A stretch of 47,837 nucleotides of DNA, taken from the NCBI GenBank assembly GCA_016937695.1, contig JAFGWC010000080.1:1-47837 (forward strand), written 5' to 3'. Below the pieces are notes generated by a model. The model had not been told where the DNA came from. It saw only the letters and a program-made list of their open reading frames with translations, and did no database searches. The stretch is from Bacteroidales bacterium (lineage in GTDB: Bacteria > Bacteroidota > Bacteroidia > Bacteroidales > NBLH01). Positions 7,572 through 16,035 of the stretch are shown in pieces (within the stretch, counting starts at the first letter, position 1; the number at the start of each line of letters is the position of its first letter). The translations under genes were made by a program, and so were the position numbers.

Positions 7572-8564
7572 ATGAGAAATATAGTATTTGCAAATCCGGA
7601 ATTTTTTTATGGATTTTTAATTATAATTCCAATTATTGTTTGGTATATAATAAAAGATAAAAAGAGCCATGCTTCAATACAAATTTCTAGTTTAAGAGCT
7701 TTTGATAAAGTTCCTAAAACTTATAAATTTTATTTGAGACATTTATTATTTGCTTTTAGAATTATTATAATTGCTCTGCTAATAACTATTTTGGCAAAAC
7801 CACAAACTACAAATAATTGGGAAGATAAAATTGCAGAAGGAATTGATATTGTAATTGCACTTGATGTGTCAAGTAGTATGTTGGCAAGAGATTTTACTCC
7901 AAATAGGCTAGAAGCTTCAAAAGATGTTGCAGTAGAATTTATATCCGGCAGAGAAAATGATAGAATAGGTTTAGTTATTTTTAGTGGCGAAAGCTTTACT
8001 CAATGTCCTTTAACTACAGATCATACAGTTTTAATTAATTTGTTTAATGATATTAAACAAGGAATGATTGAGGATGGAACTGCTATTGGAATGGGACTTG
8101 CAAATAGTGTAAATAGATTAAAGCAAAGTGAAGCTATTAGTAAAGTTATTATTTTGCTTACTGATGGAGTTAATAATATGGGCGCAATTGACCCAATTAC
8201 AGCTGCACAAATAGCAGATAAATTTGGAATCAGAGTTTACACAGTAGGAGTTGGAAGAAATGGTTATGCGCCTTATCCTGTGCAAACAATGTTTGGAATT
8301 CAATACCAAAATATGGAGGTTAAAATAGATGAAGAAACTCTTAAAAAAATTGCTGAAATAACTGATGGTGAGTATTTTAGAGCAACTAATAATAAAAAAT
8401 TGAAACAAATTTATAAAGAAATTGATAAGCTTGAAAAATCAAAAATCGAAGTGAAAAAATATAGTAGCAAGAATGAAGAATATTTACCTTTTGCTATTGT
8501 TGTTGCTGTTTTATTATTATTTGAAATTATTGTTAAAAATACAATTTTAAGAAGTATACCTTAA
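7572..8564 (+). CDS. batA: BatA, VWA-domain membrane protein
   Basis: Aerotolerance-cluster protein with a von Willebrand A domain facing the periplasm between membrane helices. The N-terminus has FANPEFFYGFLIIIPIIVW (first helix), a second hydrophobic helix at about 57-75, and a third at the C-terminus (FAIVVAVLLLFEIIV). The VWA MIDAS motif DVSSS is at residues 98-102, followed by MLARDFTPNRLEASK, then GLVIFSGESFTQCPLT and the TAIGMGLANSVNRL block with the MIDAS threonine. Length 330 is standard. It is followed by its paralogue BatB, with the two differing mainly in the C-terminal half. Confidence 0.95.
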   Translation: MRNIVFANPEFFYGFLIIIPIIVWYIIKDKKSHASIQISSLRAFDKVPKTYKFYLRHLLFAFRIIIIALLITILAKPQTTNNWEDKIAEGIDIVIALDVSSSMLARDFTPNRLEASKDVAVEFISGRENDRIGLVIFSGESFTQCPLTTDHTVLINLFNDIKQGMIEDGTAIGMGLANSVNRLKQSEAISKVIILLTDGVNNMGAIDPITAAQIADKFGIRVYTVGVGRNGYAPYPVQTMFGIQYQNMEVKIDEETLKKIAEITDGEYFRATNNKKLKQIYKEIDKLEKSKIEVKKYSSKNEEYLPFAIVVAVLLLFEIIVKNTILRSIP

Positions 8565-8627
8565 TTAATTTATTATTTGTTATTTATTATTTATAAAAAT
8601 TTTCAGTTTGTAATTTTATAAAGTATT

Positions 8628-9656
8628 ATGTTTAATTTAGCTAATCCTCAATATTTATACGCATTTGCATTAATTCCTATACTTATTGTAATTTATATTA
8701 TTACAAAAAGAATAAGAAAAAAGCAAATTGAAATTTTTGGCGAAGAAGAGATTTTATCAAAAGTAATGCCTTTAGTTTCAACAAGAAGGCCAAATTTAAA
8801 ATTTATATTATTAATTATTGCTCTTTCTTTAGTTATTTTTTCTATTTCCAGACCACAATTTGGCTCAAAGCTTAAAGAAGTTAAAACAGAAGGTGTTGAA
8901 ATTATTATTGCTCTTGATGTTTCAAATAGCATGCTTGCGCAAGATATTAAACCAAATAGATTAGAAAAAGCTAAAAGGTCAATATCTAAATTATTAGATA
9001 ATCTTCATAACGATAAAATTGGCTTGATAGTGTTTGCAGGTAAAGCATATACACAAGTTCCTATAACAACAGACTATTCTGCTACAAAAATGTTTTTATC
9101 TTCTATAAATACAGATTTTATTCCCGTACAAGGAACTGCTATTGGTGAAGCTATTAGGTTGGGAATCAAGTCTTTTGGTCCTGAAAACGAAAGTAAAAAA
9201 GTTCTAATAATTATTACTGATGGCGAAAATCATGAAGATAATCCTTTACAAGCTGCTGTTGAAGCAAAAGAAAAAGGAATTTTAGTTTATACAATTGGAA
9301 TGGGAGATAATAGAGGAGTTCCAATTCCTATTGTTGGAAGCTCTGATTACAGAAAAGATAATAATAACAATGTGATTATCACAAAACTAAATGAAAATAT
9401 GCTAATTGATATTGCCAATGCTGGAGGTGGAATTTACATCAGAGCTAATAATTTTAGAACTGGCTTATCTAAACTCTATGATGAAATAGAAAAATTAGAT
9501 AAAACAGAACTTGAAGCATATGTTTATTCAGATTATGAAGATGTTTTTCAATATATTATATTTTTAGCTTTGATGATTATTTTATTCGATTTCTTGATTC
9601 TTGAAAGGAAAAACAGAAAACTTGAAAAACTAAAATTATTTAATTTAAGATTATAA
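8628..9656 (+). CDS. batB: BatB, VWA-domain membrane protein
   Basis: Paralogue of BatA with the same topology: N-terminal helix (FNLANPQYLYAFALIPILI), second helix at about 58-75, VWA domain, and a C-terminal helix (YIIFLALMIILFDFLIL). The MIDAS motif DVSNS is at residues 97-101, then MLAQDIKPNRLEKAK and GLIVFAGKAYTQVPITTD, and the TAIGEAIRLG block. In other Bacteroidota BatA and BatB form large membrane complexes. The 64-base gap to batA is made of repeated TTATT units and contains no promoter that I can defend. Confidence 0.95.
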   Translation: MFNLANPQYLYAFALIPILIVIYIITKRIRKKQIEIFGEEEILSKVMPLVSTRRPNLKFILLIIALSLVIFSISRPQFGSKLKEVKTEGVEIIIALDVSNSMLAQDIKPNRLEKAKRSISKLLDNLHNDKIGLIVFAGKAYTQVPITTDYSATKMFLSSINTDFIPVQGTAIGEAIRLGIKSFGPENESKKVLIIITDGENHEDNPLQAAVEAKEKGILVYTIGMGDNRGVPIPIVGSSDYRKDNNNNVIITKLNENMLIDIANAGGGIYIRANNFRTGLSKLYDEIEKLDKTELEAYVYSDYEDVFQYIIFLALMIILFDFLILERKNRKLEKLKLFNLRL

Positions 9657-9743
9657 TTTTGATAGAAGAGATTTTAAAAACAGAATTTATATATTCTTAA
9701 ATGCCTTATATTGTTATAATAAAAGATAAAAGTAAAAAAAATT

Positions 9744-10739
9744 ATGAATAAGATTATATTATTAATATTTACATTACTTATCGGATTAAATTCATTTTCT
9801 CAAAAGGAAAGAAAGTATATAAGAGAAGGAAATGAGGAATATATATCAAAAAATTATGATAATTCTGAACTTGCTTATGAAAAAGCTTTAGCGAAAAATC
9901 CTAAATCTTTTGAAGCAAAATTTAATCTTGGCGATGCTTTTTACAAACAAAAAAAATATAAAGCAGCTATTGATGAATATAACTCGCTTTTAAAAGATGA
10001 ATCTGATAAAATAAAATTATCTAAACTATATCATAATATTGGAAATTGTGAATTAAAGCAAACTGAAGAAATGCTTCAACAACAAAAATTGAATGACGCA
10101 ATAAAACAAATTGATAAAGGAATTAATTCGTATAAACAAGCTTTAAAAAATAATCCTAAAGATAGAGAAACAAAATATAATCTTGCTTATGCTCAGCAAG
10201 TTAAAAAGCAATTGGAAAACAAAAAAAATAAGCAAAATCAGCAAAACCAAAACGATAAAAACAAGGATAATAAAGACAATCAAAATCAAGATAATCAAAA
10301 TAATCAGGAAAATCAAGATAATCAAAATCAAAAAAGTGAGAACGATAGCGATGGAGATGGAATTCCTGATGATGTTGAAAAAGGCCAAGACAAAAATAAA
10401 CCAAGAGATACTGATAATGATGGCACGCCTGATCATCAAGATCAAGATTCTGATAACGATGGCAAATCCGATTCTGAAGAAGCAGGTAAAAACCCTGAAA
10501 AACCTCAAGATACTGATAAAGACGGAACTCCTGATTACAGAGATTTAGATTCAAATAACGATGGAAAACCTGATTCTGAAGAAAAAGCATCTGAAAATAA
10601 GCAGAATATAAATCAAATTTCTAAAGAAGATGCTATGAGATTGTTGGAAGCTATTGAAAACGATGATAAAAACGTACAAGATAAATTGAAAAAAATAAAA
10701 GCTAATGTTAAATCAGTTAAAACAGAAAAAGATTGGTAA
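9744..10739 (+). CDS. batC: BatC, TPR protein with inserted calcium-binding-type repeats
   Basis: Periplasmic TPR protein of the aerotolerance cluster. It has a signal peptide (residues 1-20, ending NSFSQ) and TPR units at about 21-155 (AKFNLGDAFYKQKKYKAAI and ETKYNLAYA are typical). A Lys/Asn/Gln/Asp-rich disordered linker covers about 158-200. Residues 201-280 then contain five Asp-rich units of thrombospondin-type-3 form (DSDGDGIPDDVE, DTDNDGTPD, DSDNDGKSDSEE, DTDKDGTPD, DSNNDGKPDSEE), a calcium-binding pattern well known from OmpA-type surface proteins but not a usual part of BatC. The C-terminus returns to the BatC pattern (ISKEDAMRLLEAIENDDKNVQDKLKK). The reverse strand and other frames are open through the low-complexity part; these are not genes. 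Confidence 0.92.
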   Translation: MNKIILLIFTLLIGLNSFSQKERKYIREGNEEYISKNYDNSELAYEKALAKNPKSFEAKFNLGDAFYKQKKYKAAIDEYNSLLKDESDKIKLSKLYHNIGNCELKQTEEMLQQQKLNDAIKQIDKGINSYKQALKNNPKDRETKYNLAYAQQVKKQLENKKNKQNQQNQNDKNKDNKDNQNQDNQNNQENQDNQNQKSENDSDGDGIPDDVEKGQDKNKPRDTDNDGTPDHQDQDSDNDGKSDSEEAGKNPEKPQDTDKDGTPDYRDLDSNNDGKPDSEEKASENKQNINQISKEDAMRLLEAIENDDKNVQDKLKKIKANVKSVKTEKDW

Positions 10740-10832
10740 AATTTAGTAATTTGTTTATTAGTAATTTGTAATTAGCATGGAAAGAGAGCTATTCAGGATA
10801 TAAATCTAGAAGGGCTATAAAAAAATAGAAAT

Positions 10833-12629
10833 ATGAAAAAGTATATAACTTTAATATTATTGTTGATTTTTGCTTTTAATCAAGTTTTTGCTCAGGTTTC
10901 TTTTAAAGCTTCTGCAAATAAAGTTGTTGAAATGGGCGAAAATTTTAGACTTAGCTTTGCCGTAAATGCAAATGGTGCAGGATTTAAACCTCCTTCTATT
11001 AACGATTTTACTGTATTAGCAGGACCTAGCACTTCAACAAGTTCTAGTTTTCAGTATATAAATGGTACCACTAGCCAAACTCTTACTGTTTCATATAATT
11101 ATATAATTCAGGCTACAAAAACAGGTAAATTTACTATTGATAAAGCTGAAATTACTGTTGATGGAAATAAATATTTCACCGAACCAATTGTTATTGAGGT
11201 AATTAAAGGCGGAACTTCAAATACAAATAATAATATTGAAGCTTCTACACCAAGTGTTTCTGATGAAAACGATGATATTTTTGTCAGAATTAATTTGAAT
11301 AAATCTACTGTTTATCAAGGCGAACAGTTAATTGCAAACATAAAAGTATATGACAGAATGGGTTTAAAATCTTTGACAGATTATAAATTTCCCTCATATA
11401 CTGGTTTTTGGACTCAAGACATTGAATCGCCCGGAAATATTTCATTGCAAAGAGAAAATGTTAATGGCAAATTATATCAAACAGGATTATTAAAACAAAC
11501 AATACTTTTTCCTCAACGATCTGGTAATCTTATAATTACACCTTTTGAACTTGAATGTATTGTGCAAAAAAAAGCCGGAAAAAGACGGAACTTTTTTGGT
11601 GATTATGTTGATACTTACGTTGATATTAACAAAAAAATGAAAAGTTCTGCCAGAAGCGTAAAAGTTCTTCCGCTTCCTGAAAATAAACCAGCTTCTTTTA
11701 ACGGTGCTGTTGGTGAAAATTTTAGTATTTCTGCTATTGTTGACAGAGATAATATTAAATCTAACGAAAGTATTACTTTGAAAGTTAAAATTTCTGGTTC
11801 TGGTAATATTAAATTGATTGATGAAATAACTGTAAATTTTCCTAATACTTTTGAAGTTTTTGATCCTAAAATTAATAATAATATAGAAAATTCTTTAGCA
11901 GGCTCGAAAGGAAGTAAAACTTTTGAATATTTGTTAATCCCTAGAGAACAAGGTGAATATACAATTCCTCAGATTAGTTTTAGTTATTTTGATATTATTT
12001 CTAAATCATATAAAACGCTTAATACCAAAGAGTTAAAAATAAATGTTGAAAAAGGAAATCTGATTAATACAGCAAACAATAATTTAACTGTTTCTAAAGA
12101 AGATGTTCAATCAATTGGAACTGACATCAGACATATAGAATTAGATGATTTTGATTTAAAAGAGATTAACTATAACTTTTTTGGAAGTATTGAATTTTAT
12201 CTTTTTTATATAATTTCTATTTTACTTTTTGCAATATCTATTCTGATTTTAAGAAGAAGATTGAAGTTTAATTCAAATATTGCACTTCAAAAAAATAAAT
12301 ATGCCAATAAAGTATCAAAAAAACACTTAAAAACCGCCAATTCATTTTTAAAACTAAATGATAAAGAAAAATTCTACAATGAAGTTATAAAGGCTCTTTG
12401 GGGATATTTAAGTGATAAATTAAATATTCCTGTTTCAGAATTATCGCGTGATAATGTTAAAGAAACTTTAATAAAATATAAAGTCAACGAAGATGTAATT
12501 TTTGATTTTATTTCTGTAATTGATAGTTGCGAATTTGCTAAATATTCTCCTGCCTCTGAAAATAATGGCTTAACAGAAGACTATGAAAAAGCTAGTAAAG
12601 TAATAAATAAAATGGCTCAATTAATTTAA
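10833..12629 (+). CDS. batD: BatD, large extracytoplasmic membrane protein
   Basis: A 598-residue protein with a signal peptide (to about residue 21, VFAQ), a long beta-sandwich periplasmic region (ASANKVVEMGENFRLSF, the FTVLAGPSTSTSSSFQYING block, and VRINLNKSTVYQGEQLIANIKVYDR are BatD hallmarks), one transmembrane helix near residue 455-473 (YLFYIISILLFAISILILRRR) and a cytosolic helical tail with VIKALWGYLSDKLNIPVSELSRDNV. The tail resembles the DUF4381-like tail of the gene at 6507. It follows batC by 93 bases and precedes batE, the standard order. It probably scaffolds the BatA/BatB VWA complex on the outside of the inner membrane. Confidence 0.95.
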   Translation: MKKYITLILLLIFAFNQVFAQVSFKASANKVVEMGENFRLSFAVNANGAGFKPPSINDFTVLAGPSTSTSSSFQYINGTTSQTLTVSYNYIIQATKTGKFTIDKAEITVDGNKYFTEPIVIEVIKGGTSNTNNNIEASTPSVSDENDDIFVRINLNKSTVYQGEQLIANIKVYDRMGLKSLTDYKFPSYTGFWTQDIESPGNISLQRENVNGKLYQTGLLKQTILFPQRSGNLIITPFELECIVQKKAGKRRNFFGDYVDTYVDINKKMKSSARSVKVLPLPENKPASFNGAVGENFSISAIVDRDNIKSNESITLKVKISGSGNIKLIDEITVNFPNTFEVFDPKINNNIENSLAGSKGSKTFEYLLIPREQGEYTIPQISFSYFDIISKSYKTLNTKELKINVEKGNLINTANNNLTVSKEDVQSIGTDIRHIELDDFDLKEINYNFFGSIEFYLFYIISILLFAISILILRRRLKFNSNIALQKNKYANKVSKKHLKTANSFLKLNDKEKFYNEVIKALWGYLSDKLNIPVSELSRDNVKETLIKYKVNEDVIFDFISVIDSCEFAKYSPASENNGLTEDYEKASKVINKMAQLI

Positions 12630-12715
12630 GCTGTTTTGAGTTTAATAAAACTAACTCTTAATATTGAAAATGAACAATTATTAACTGTAAATTGTTAATT
12701 GTAAACAAACTGAAA

Positions 12716-13501
12716 ATGAAAAATTTATCTTATAGAATTAAAATAATTACTTTATCGATTCTGTTCATATCTTTAAATGCATCTTTTACTTTTTCGCAAG
12801 CTGATTCTTTGTACAAAGTTATTAAGCTTGCAAATGATGCTTATAATAAATCTGAATTTGAAAAAGCTTTAGATTATTATAAAATTGTTATTAATCAGGG
12901 TTTTACATCATCAGAATTATATTATAATATTGGCAATTCATACTATCGTTTAAAAGATTATAAAAATGCTATTCTTTTTTATGAAAAAGCAAAACTACTA
13001 GAGCCTGATAATGAAGATATTACAACAAATCTTGAACATAGTTATAGATTCATTCAAGACAAAATTGACGACATTCCTGAAATCTTTTTTTTAAGATGGA
13101 TTGATGGTTTTGCAAGCATGTTTTCAACAAAAATTTGGAGTTGGATAAGTATAGTAAGTTTTATTCTGTTTTTATTGTCGGGTTTAATTTTTCTTTTCTC
13201 ACCTAAAGTAGTTTTTCGTAAATTATCTTTTTATTTCTTATTTATACTAATTTCAATTTCCATATTAAGTTATTTTAATGCTTATCATCAAAATAATAAA
13301 TACAATAAACATAAAACTGCAATAGTTTTTAGTTCTTCAGTTAGTGTTAAAAGCTCACCAAATATAAATGGTACAGATTTGTTTATTATTCATGAAGGTT
13401 TAAAAGTTACAATTATAGATATATTAGATAATTGGTGCGAAATAAAACTTAGCGATGGAAGAGTTGGCTGGTTGCATAAAGATACTATTGAAGAAATTTA
13501 A
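12716..13501 (+). CDS. batE: BatE, TPR and SH3-like protein
   Basis: Last gene of the aerotolerance cluster. I start it at the ATG at 12716 (MKNLSYRIKIITLSILFISL); a TTG eight codons upstream would spoil the signal peptide. Order: signal sequence to about residue 28 (TFSQ), two TPR units (ELYYNIGNSYYRLKDYKNAILFYEKA), a pair of membrane helices around 138-190 (WSWISIVSFILFLLSGLIFLF and FYFLFILISISILSYF), and a C-terminal bacterial SH3 domain (VFSSSVSVKSSPNINGTDLFIIHEG then WCEIKLSDGRVGWLHKDTIEEI). SH3b domains of this kind often bind peptidoglycan or peptides. Full length; no promoter of its own is visible. Confidence 0.92.
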   Translation: MKNLSYRIKIITLSILFISLNASFTFSQADSLYKVIKLANDAYNKSEFEKALDYYKIVINQGFTSSELYYNIGNSYYRLKDYKNAILFYEKAKLLEPDNEDITTNLEHSYRFIQDKIDDIPEIFFLRWIDGFASMFSTKIWSWISIVSFILFLLSGLIFLFSPKVVFRKLSFYFLFILISISILSYFNAYHQNNKYNKHKTAIVFSSSVSVKSSPNINGTDLFIIHEGLKVTIIDILDNWCEIKLSDGRVGWLHKDTIEEI

Positions 13502-13529
13502 CTGTTAATTAATACTAAAATATTTTAGA

Positions 13530-14582
13530 ATGAAATACAATATTGGAGATAAAGTAAAGTTTTTAAATGAAGTAGGTGGAGGCAAAGTTGTAAAATTTAT
13601 AGATAATGAAACAGTTTTGGTTTTAAATGACGACGATTTTGAAATTCCGGTTCATGAGGCTGAGTTAATACCAGATAATTCGGTAGGAATTAGTGTAAGT
13701 TCTAATAACGAAATATCAATAAATGAATTAACTAATTACAGTAATAGTGGTGATAATGAGGAAGTTGTAGAGGAAGAATTTGAAAAAGAAGATGATAATA
13801 TTTATTTATTTTTAGCCTTTGTTCCAGAAAATCAGGATAACTTAAGCGATAGTGATTTAGTTCTTCATTTCATAAACGATAGTAATTATAATGTTTCATA
13901 TAATTTAATGATAAAATATGGTGCATTTCATGTCAGCTATCCCGGAAATATTAATGCAAATTTAAAAACCTTTATTAAGAAATTTACAAAAAAAGAAATT
14001 AATGATTTGGATTCGTTGGTATTTCAAGCAATGTTTTATAAAAATACTCCGCACCAAGTAAAACCTGTTTTTTCAGATGAAATAAAATTTAATCCAATTA
14101 AGTTTTTTAAAGATTCAACATATACAGAAAATGATTTTTTTGACGAAAAAGCTTATTTATATTCTGCCTATGACGAAACAACTGTAAATGAGCAAATTAT
14201 GCCTGAAATTAGCGCTGAGGAAATTAAAATGGCAATGCTCGAAAAAAACAAAAGTGAAAAAATAAATAGACCAAGAATATCCAAAACCTCTAAATCAACA
14301 GAACAAAGAGAAATTGATTTACATATCCATCAATTATTAGATAATTATAATGGACTTTCAAATTCAGAAATGGTTGAAATTCAATTAAATACATTTAAAA
14401 CTGAAATGGAAAGTGCAATAACTGACAGAGTAAAAAAAATCATTTTTATTCATGGAGTAGGAGCTGGAACTTTAAAAATTGAATTAAGAAAAGAATTAGA
14501 AAGAAACTATAAAAAATATAAATTTCAAGATGCTTCTTTTAAAGAATATGGTTATGGAGCAACAATGGTTTATATTTCTTAA
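13530..14582 (+). CDS. DUF2027 and Smr domain protein
   Basis: A 350-residue cytosolic protein with two recognisable parts. The N-terminus (YNIGDKVKFLNEVGGGKVVKFIDNETVLVLND) is the DUF2027 beta-barrel common in Bacteroidota. The C-terminal 85 residues form an Smr (small MutS-related) domain: IDLHIHQLL carries the DLH motif and IFIHGVGAGTLKIELRKEL the HGxGxGxL motif. Smr domains bind or nick nucleic acid, and recent work on related proteins links them to mRNA cleavage at collided ribosomes; whether this one cleaves is not shown by the sequence. It starts 28 bases after batE and may be cotranscribed with the cluster, though it probably has an unrelated job. A strong bidirectional terminator follows. 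Confidence 0.9.
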   Translation: MKYNIGDKVKFLNEVGGGKVVKFIDNETVLVLNDDDFEIPVHEAELIPDNSVGISVSSNNEISINELTNYSNSGDNEEVVEEEFEKEDDNIYLFLAFVPENQDNLSDSDLVLHFINDSNYNVSYNLMIKYGAFHVSYPGNINANLKTFIKKFTKKEINDLDSLVFQAMFYKNTPHQVKPVFSDEIKFNPIKFFKDSTYTENDFFDEKAYLYSAYDETTVNEQIMPEISAEEIKMAMLEKNKSEKINRPRISKTSKSTEQREIDLHIHQLLDNYNGLSNSEMVEIQLNTFKTEMESAITDRVKKIIFIHGVGAGTLKIELRKELERNYKKYKFQDASFKEYGYGATMVYIS

Positions 14583-14605
14583 AATATTGTTTATTAATGA
14601 TTTAC

Positions 14606-14649
14606 AAAAAAAAAAAGAGGCTGTTTTAAAAACAGCCTCTTTTTTTTTG
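14606..14649. terminator. Bidirectional terminator between DUF2027-Smr and isocitrate dehydrogenase
   Basis: A-tract, then AGAGGCTGTTTT pairing with AAAACAGCCTCT, then a T-tract. The A/T tracts on both sides make it work in both directions, ending the bat-cluster transcript on the plus strand and the isocitrate dehydrogenase transcript on the minus strand. Confidence 0.9.
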
Positions 14650-14664
14650 TAAAGGAATCTGAGT

Positions 14665-15858
14665 TTACAATTTTGCAATAATTGCATCCGCCATTTCTTT
14701 TGTAGATGCTGCTCCATTATTTACAACATCAGCTTTTCCACGCATTTTTTTCATGTCATAAGTTCTGACTTTTCCTTCTTCAATTACAGCTGCAATAGCA
14801 ATTCTGATTTTTTTAGCAATTGACTTTTCATCTATAAAATCTAACATCATACAAGCTGATTCTATCATTGCAATTGGATTTACAATTGAAGTTTCATAAT
14901 CGGCATATTTTGGAGCTGAACCATGTGTTGGTTCAAAAACAGCTATGCCTTCTTTCGACCATTGTGCGCTACAAGCAAAACCCAAACCACCAATTAAACC
15001 TGCAAATCCGTCAGAAACTATATCGCCAAACATATTTCCGGCAACTATAACTCCGTAATCTTCAGGGTTTTTAGTCAGCCACATCATTTGTGCATCAATG
15101 TTTGTGTTCCAAAGTTCAATATTCGGATAATCATTTTTTTGCATTTCTAAAGCCATTTTATACATCATCCCTGATGTTTCACGAATTACATTCGGTTTTT
15201 CGCAAAGTGTTACTGATTTATATCCGTATTTTTTTGCATGTTCAAATGCTTCTTTTAAAATGTTATAAGTTCTTTCTTTTGTGAAAATTCTGGTTGAAAT
15301 TGAAACTTCTTCTTTTGGAGTTTTTCCAAAATTCAGTTTAAATTTAGGATGAGTCATAAATGCATCATATACTTTTTCGCTTGGATTTGACCACTCAACT
15401 CCGCCATATAAACCTTCAGTGTTTTGTCTGAAAATTACAACATCTACTAATGGTTCTTCTACTTCATCTCCTTTTCCTCTTCTAATAAAATTTAAAGGAT
15501 TGCCTTTATAAGTTTTGCATGGACGAGCACAAATTTCAAGATTAAAATGTTGACGTAAACCAACAATTGGACTTGAATATACAAGACTTTTATCTTTAAG
15601 TTCGTCAGAAAGTTCATCAAATGCTTCATCCTTTGGTTTAGATGTTATTGCACCAAAAAGTCCGATTTTGTGTTTTTCAAGTAATTTAATTGTTCTTTCC
15701 GGAAGTGGATTTCCTTCTTTTTTCCAAAATTCCCACCCAATATCTCCTTCTACATAATCAGCTTCAAATCCTGATGCTTCAAGCACTCTTAAGGTTTCAT
15801 CAAGTACTGCTTTTCCAATACCATCACCAGGCATTGTAACTATTGTTCTTTTTGCCAT
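14665..15858 (-). CDS. icd: Isocitrate dehydrogenase, isocitrate/isopropylmalate dehydrogenase family
   Basis: Beta-decarboxylating dehydrogenase that probably oxidises isocitrate to 2-oxoglutarate in the TCA cycle. Family marks: TMPGDGIGKAVLDE at the N-terminus, VGLRQHFNLEICARPCKT with the substrate-phosphate arginines, RQNTEGLYGGVEW, CEKPNVIRETSGMM, and the metal-binding GNMFGDIVSDGFAGLIGGLG. The coenzyme loop reads HGSAPKYADYE; Lys-Tyr after AP is as in NADP-dependent E. coli Icd, not the Asp-Ile of NAD enzymes, so NADP use is likely. The substrate-recognition Ser-x-Asn is here SSPIV, without the Asn, so a related 2-hydroxyacid cannot be excluded. A second, unrelated isocitrate dehydrogenase lies 8.3 kb downstream. 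Length 397 is normal. Confidence 0.88.
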   Translation of the reverse strand: MAKRTIVTMPGDGIGKAVLDETLRVLEASGFEADYVEGDIGWEFWKKEGNPLPERTIKLLEKHKIGLFGAITSKPKDEAFDELSDELKDKSLVYSSPIVGLRQHFNLEICARPCKTYKGNPLNFIRRGKGDEVEEPLVDVVIFRQNTEGLYGGVEWSNPSEKVYDAFMTHPKFKLNFGKTPKEEVSISTRIFTKERTYNILKEAFEHAKKYGYKSVTLCEKPNVIRETSGMMYKMALEMQKNDYPNIELWNTNIDAQMMWLTKNPEDYGVIVAGNMFGDIVSDGFAGLIGGLGFACSAQWSKEGIAVFEPTHGSAPKYADYETSIVNPIAMIESACMMLDFIDEKSIAKKIRIAIAAVIEEGKVRTYDMKKMRGKADVVNNGAASTKEMADAIIAKL

Positions 15859-15897
15859 TTTATTTATCTGTTTAATTTGTTTTCAATTTTAAAATCC

Positions 15898-15905
15898 CAA
15901 AAATA
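15898..15905 (-). promoter_or_regulatory. -7 element for isocitrate dehydrogenase
   Basis: Minus strand reads TATTTTTG, matching TAnnTTTG, 39 bases before the start codon. No clear TTTG is seen upstream at the right distance, so the promoter may need an activator or be a chance match in AT-rich DNA. Confidence 0.4.
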
Positions 15906-16035
15906 GCATAAATTTTCTTTTTAAAAATGGATAAATGTCAGTTTTGTAATTAAATTTAGAATTATTACTAAATAATTTTAAATGTGTGTTAAAATCTTTT
16001 AATTTTGAAAAAATGTTAATTTTAAATATAATAAA

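Noticed and set aside
10143-10590. Long open frames on both strands within batC
   Set aside because: They arise from the low-complexity AAT/CAA/GAT-rich linker and Asp repeats; their predicted proteins are monotonous Ile/Lys or Leu/Phe runs, while the BatC frame has a signal peptide and TPRs.
12692-12715. TTG start for BatE
   Set aside because: The ATG at 12716 gives a proper signal peptide; the extra residues come from spacer repeats.
4288-13501. The bat cluster as a novel defence or secretion system
   Set aside because: MoxR, DUF58 and VWA genes in this order match the known aerotolerance cluster; only the BatC insertion and the small gene at 5376 are unexplained.
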